In this document: positions 63,952 through 64,000 of the stretch, in pieces
How the letters are laid out: each line of letters opens with the position of its first letter
Numbering within the stretch: the first letter of the stretch is position 1
Assembly: GCA_017515635.1 (NCBI GenBank)
Contig: JAFWFO010000015.1
Span: 51,818-115,817, forward strand
DNA from: Selenomonadaceae bacterium
GTDB taxonomy: Bacteria > Bacillota > Negativicutes > Selenomonadales > Selenomonadaceae
Reading direction: 5' to 3'
DNA: 64,000 nucleotides
The notes under the pieces: model-generated
The model's database searches: none
What the model was told of the DNA's origin: nothing
Seen by the model: only the letters and a program-made list of their open reading frames with translations
Made by a program: the position numbers and the translations under genes

Positions 63952-64000
63952 TGGTGCCTCAGAGCGGAATCGAACCACTGACACGGGGATTTTCAGTCCC
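63952..64000 (-). tRNA. tRNA-Phe (GAA), partial
   Basis: The 3' half of a tRNA with encoded CCA, cut by the window edge. The anticodon loop CTGAAAA gives GAA, and the T arm reads GGTTCGATTCC. Confidence 0.8.

Overview
The window reads as a chromosomal segment of a diderm Firmicute of the class Negativicutes, probably Selenomonadales; this is an inference from gene content, not a database match. The main reasons are a Kdo-transferase/lipid A kinase (WaaA-LpxK) fusion and an LptA/OstA-like protein, which imply an LPS outer membrane, together with Firmicute-style genes (YqhQ, YbeY/PhoH, RecT, ChW repeats, meso-DAP dehydrogenase). Coding DNA is GC-rich at third positions but studded with AAAATTTTT-like words. 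Genes are tightly packed, often with ATGA overlaps, and many use TTG or GTG starts after strong GGAGG sites. Many promoters have an extended -10 (TGnTATAAT).

Layout: (1) 1-3.6 kb: a partial minus gene, two small hypothetical proteins, ybeY, a short phoH and an aminotransferase. (2) 3.7-11.4 kb: a TPR lipoprotein, trpS, the waaA-lpxK fusion and three paralogous secreted proteins sharing one repeat domain. (3) 11.6-18 kb: gltS next to two TAXI binding lipoproteins, galU, and modC/modB, with modC apparently frameshifted at an A8 run. (4) 18-24 kb: arginine genes argB/argD/argF with a GT92-like glycosyltransferase inside the operon, then recT with an in-frame amber codon before an acidic tail. 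(5) 24-32.5 kb: a CsgG-like protein, two GT41 (OGT/SPINDLY-like) glycosyltransferases flanking smpB and a ChW-repeat protein, an aminotransferase, an Lrp regulator, a FliB-like protein and a flavoprotein. (6) 32.6-41.6 kb: iron alcohol dehydrogenase, a lipoprotein, an OstA-like protein, a chemoreceptor, yqhQ, rpmE, and a divergent ClpX followed by a nucleoside phosphorylase. (7) 41.7-47.6 kb: a minus-strand cluster of Ser/Thr kinase, vWA protein, PP2C phosphatase, GrpE-like protein and Hsp70, the most interesting candidate system here. (8) 47.8-55.9 kb: an HlyD-like protein, orphan trpB, a DedA protein, a prepilin peptidase, meso-DAP dehydrogenase, AIM24 and TtcA. (9) 55.96-56.21 kb: a compact locus shaped like a type I toxin-antitoxin system, followed by tRNA-Ala. 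(10) 56.5-64 kb: lepB, an EamA transporter, pyrB and pyrC with two tiny genes between them, ilvE, and a tRNA cluster (four Leu, Gly, Thr, partial Phe) with small protein genes between the tRNAs.

Functional themes are arginine and pyrimidine synthesis (carbamoyl-phosphate users argF and pyrB), envelope biogenesis, probable surface or flagellin modification (GT41, GT92, FliB-like), and a predicted phosphorylation-controlled chaperone module. Three genes end in TAG (galU, recT, PP2C), and in all three the frame stays open beyond the TAG, in two cases with sequence that clearly belongs to the same protein.
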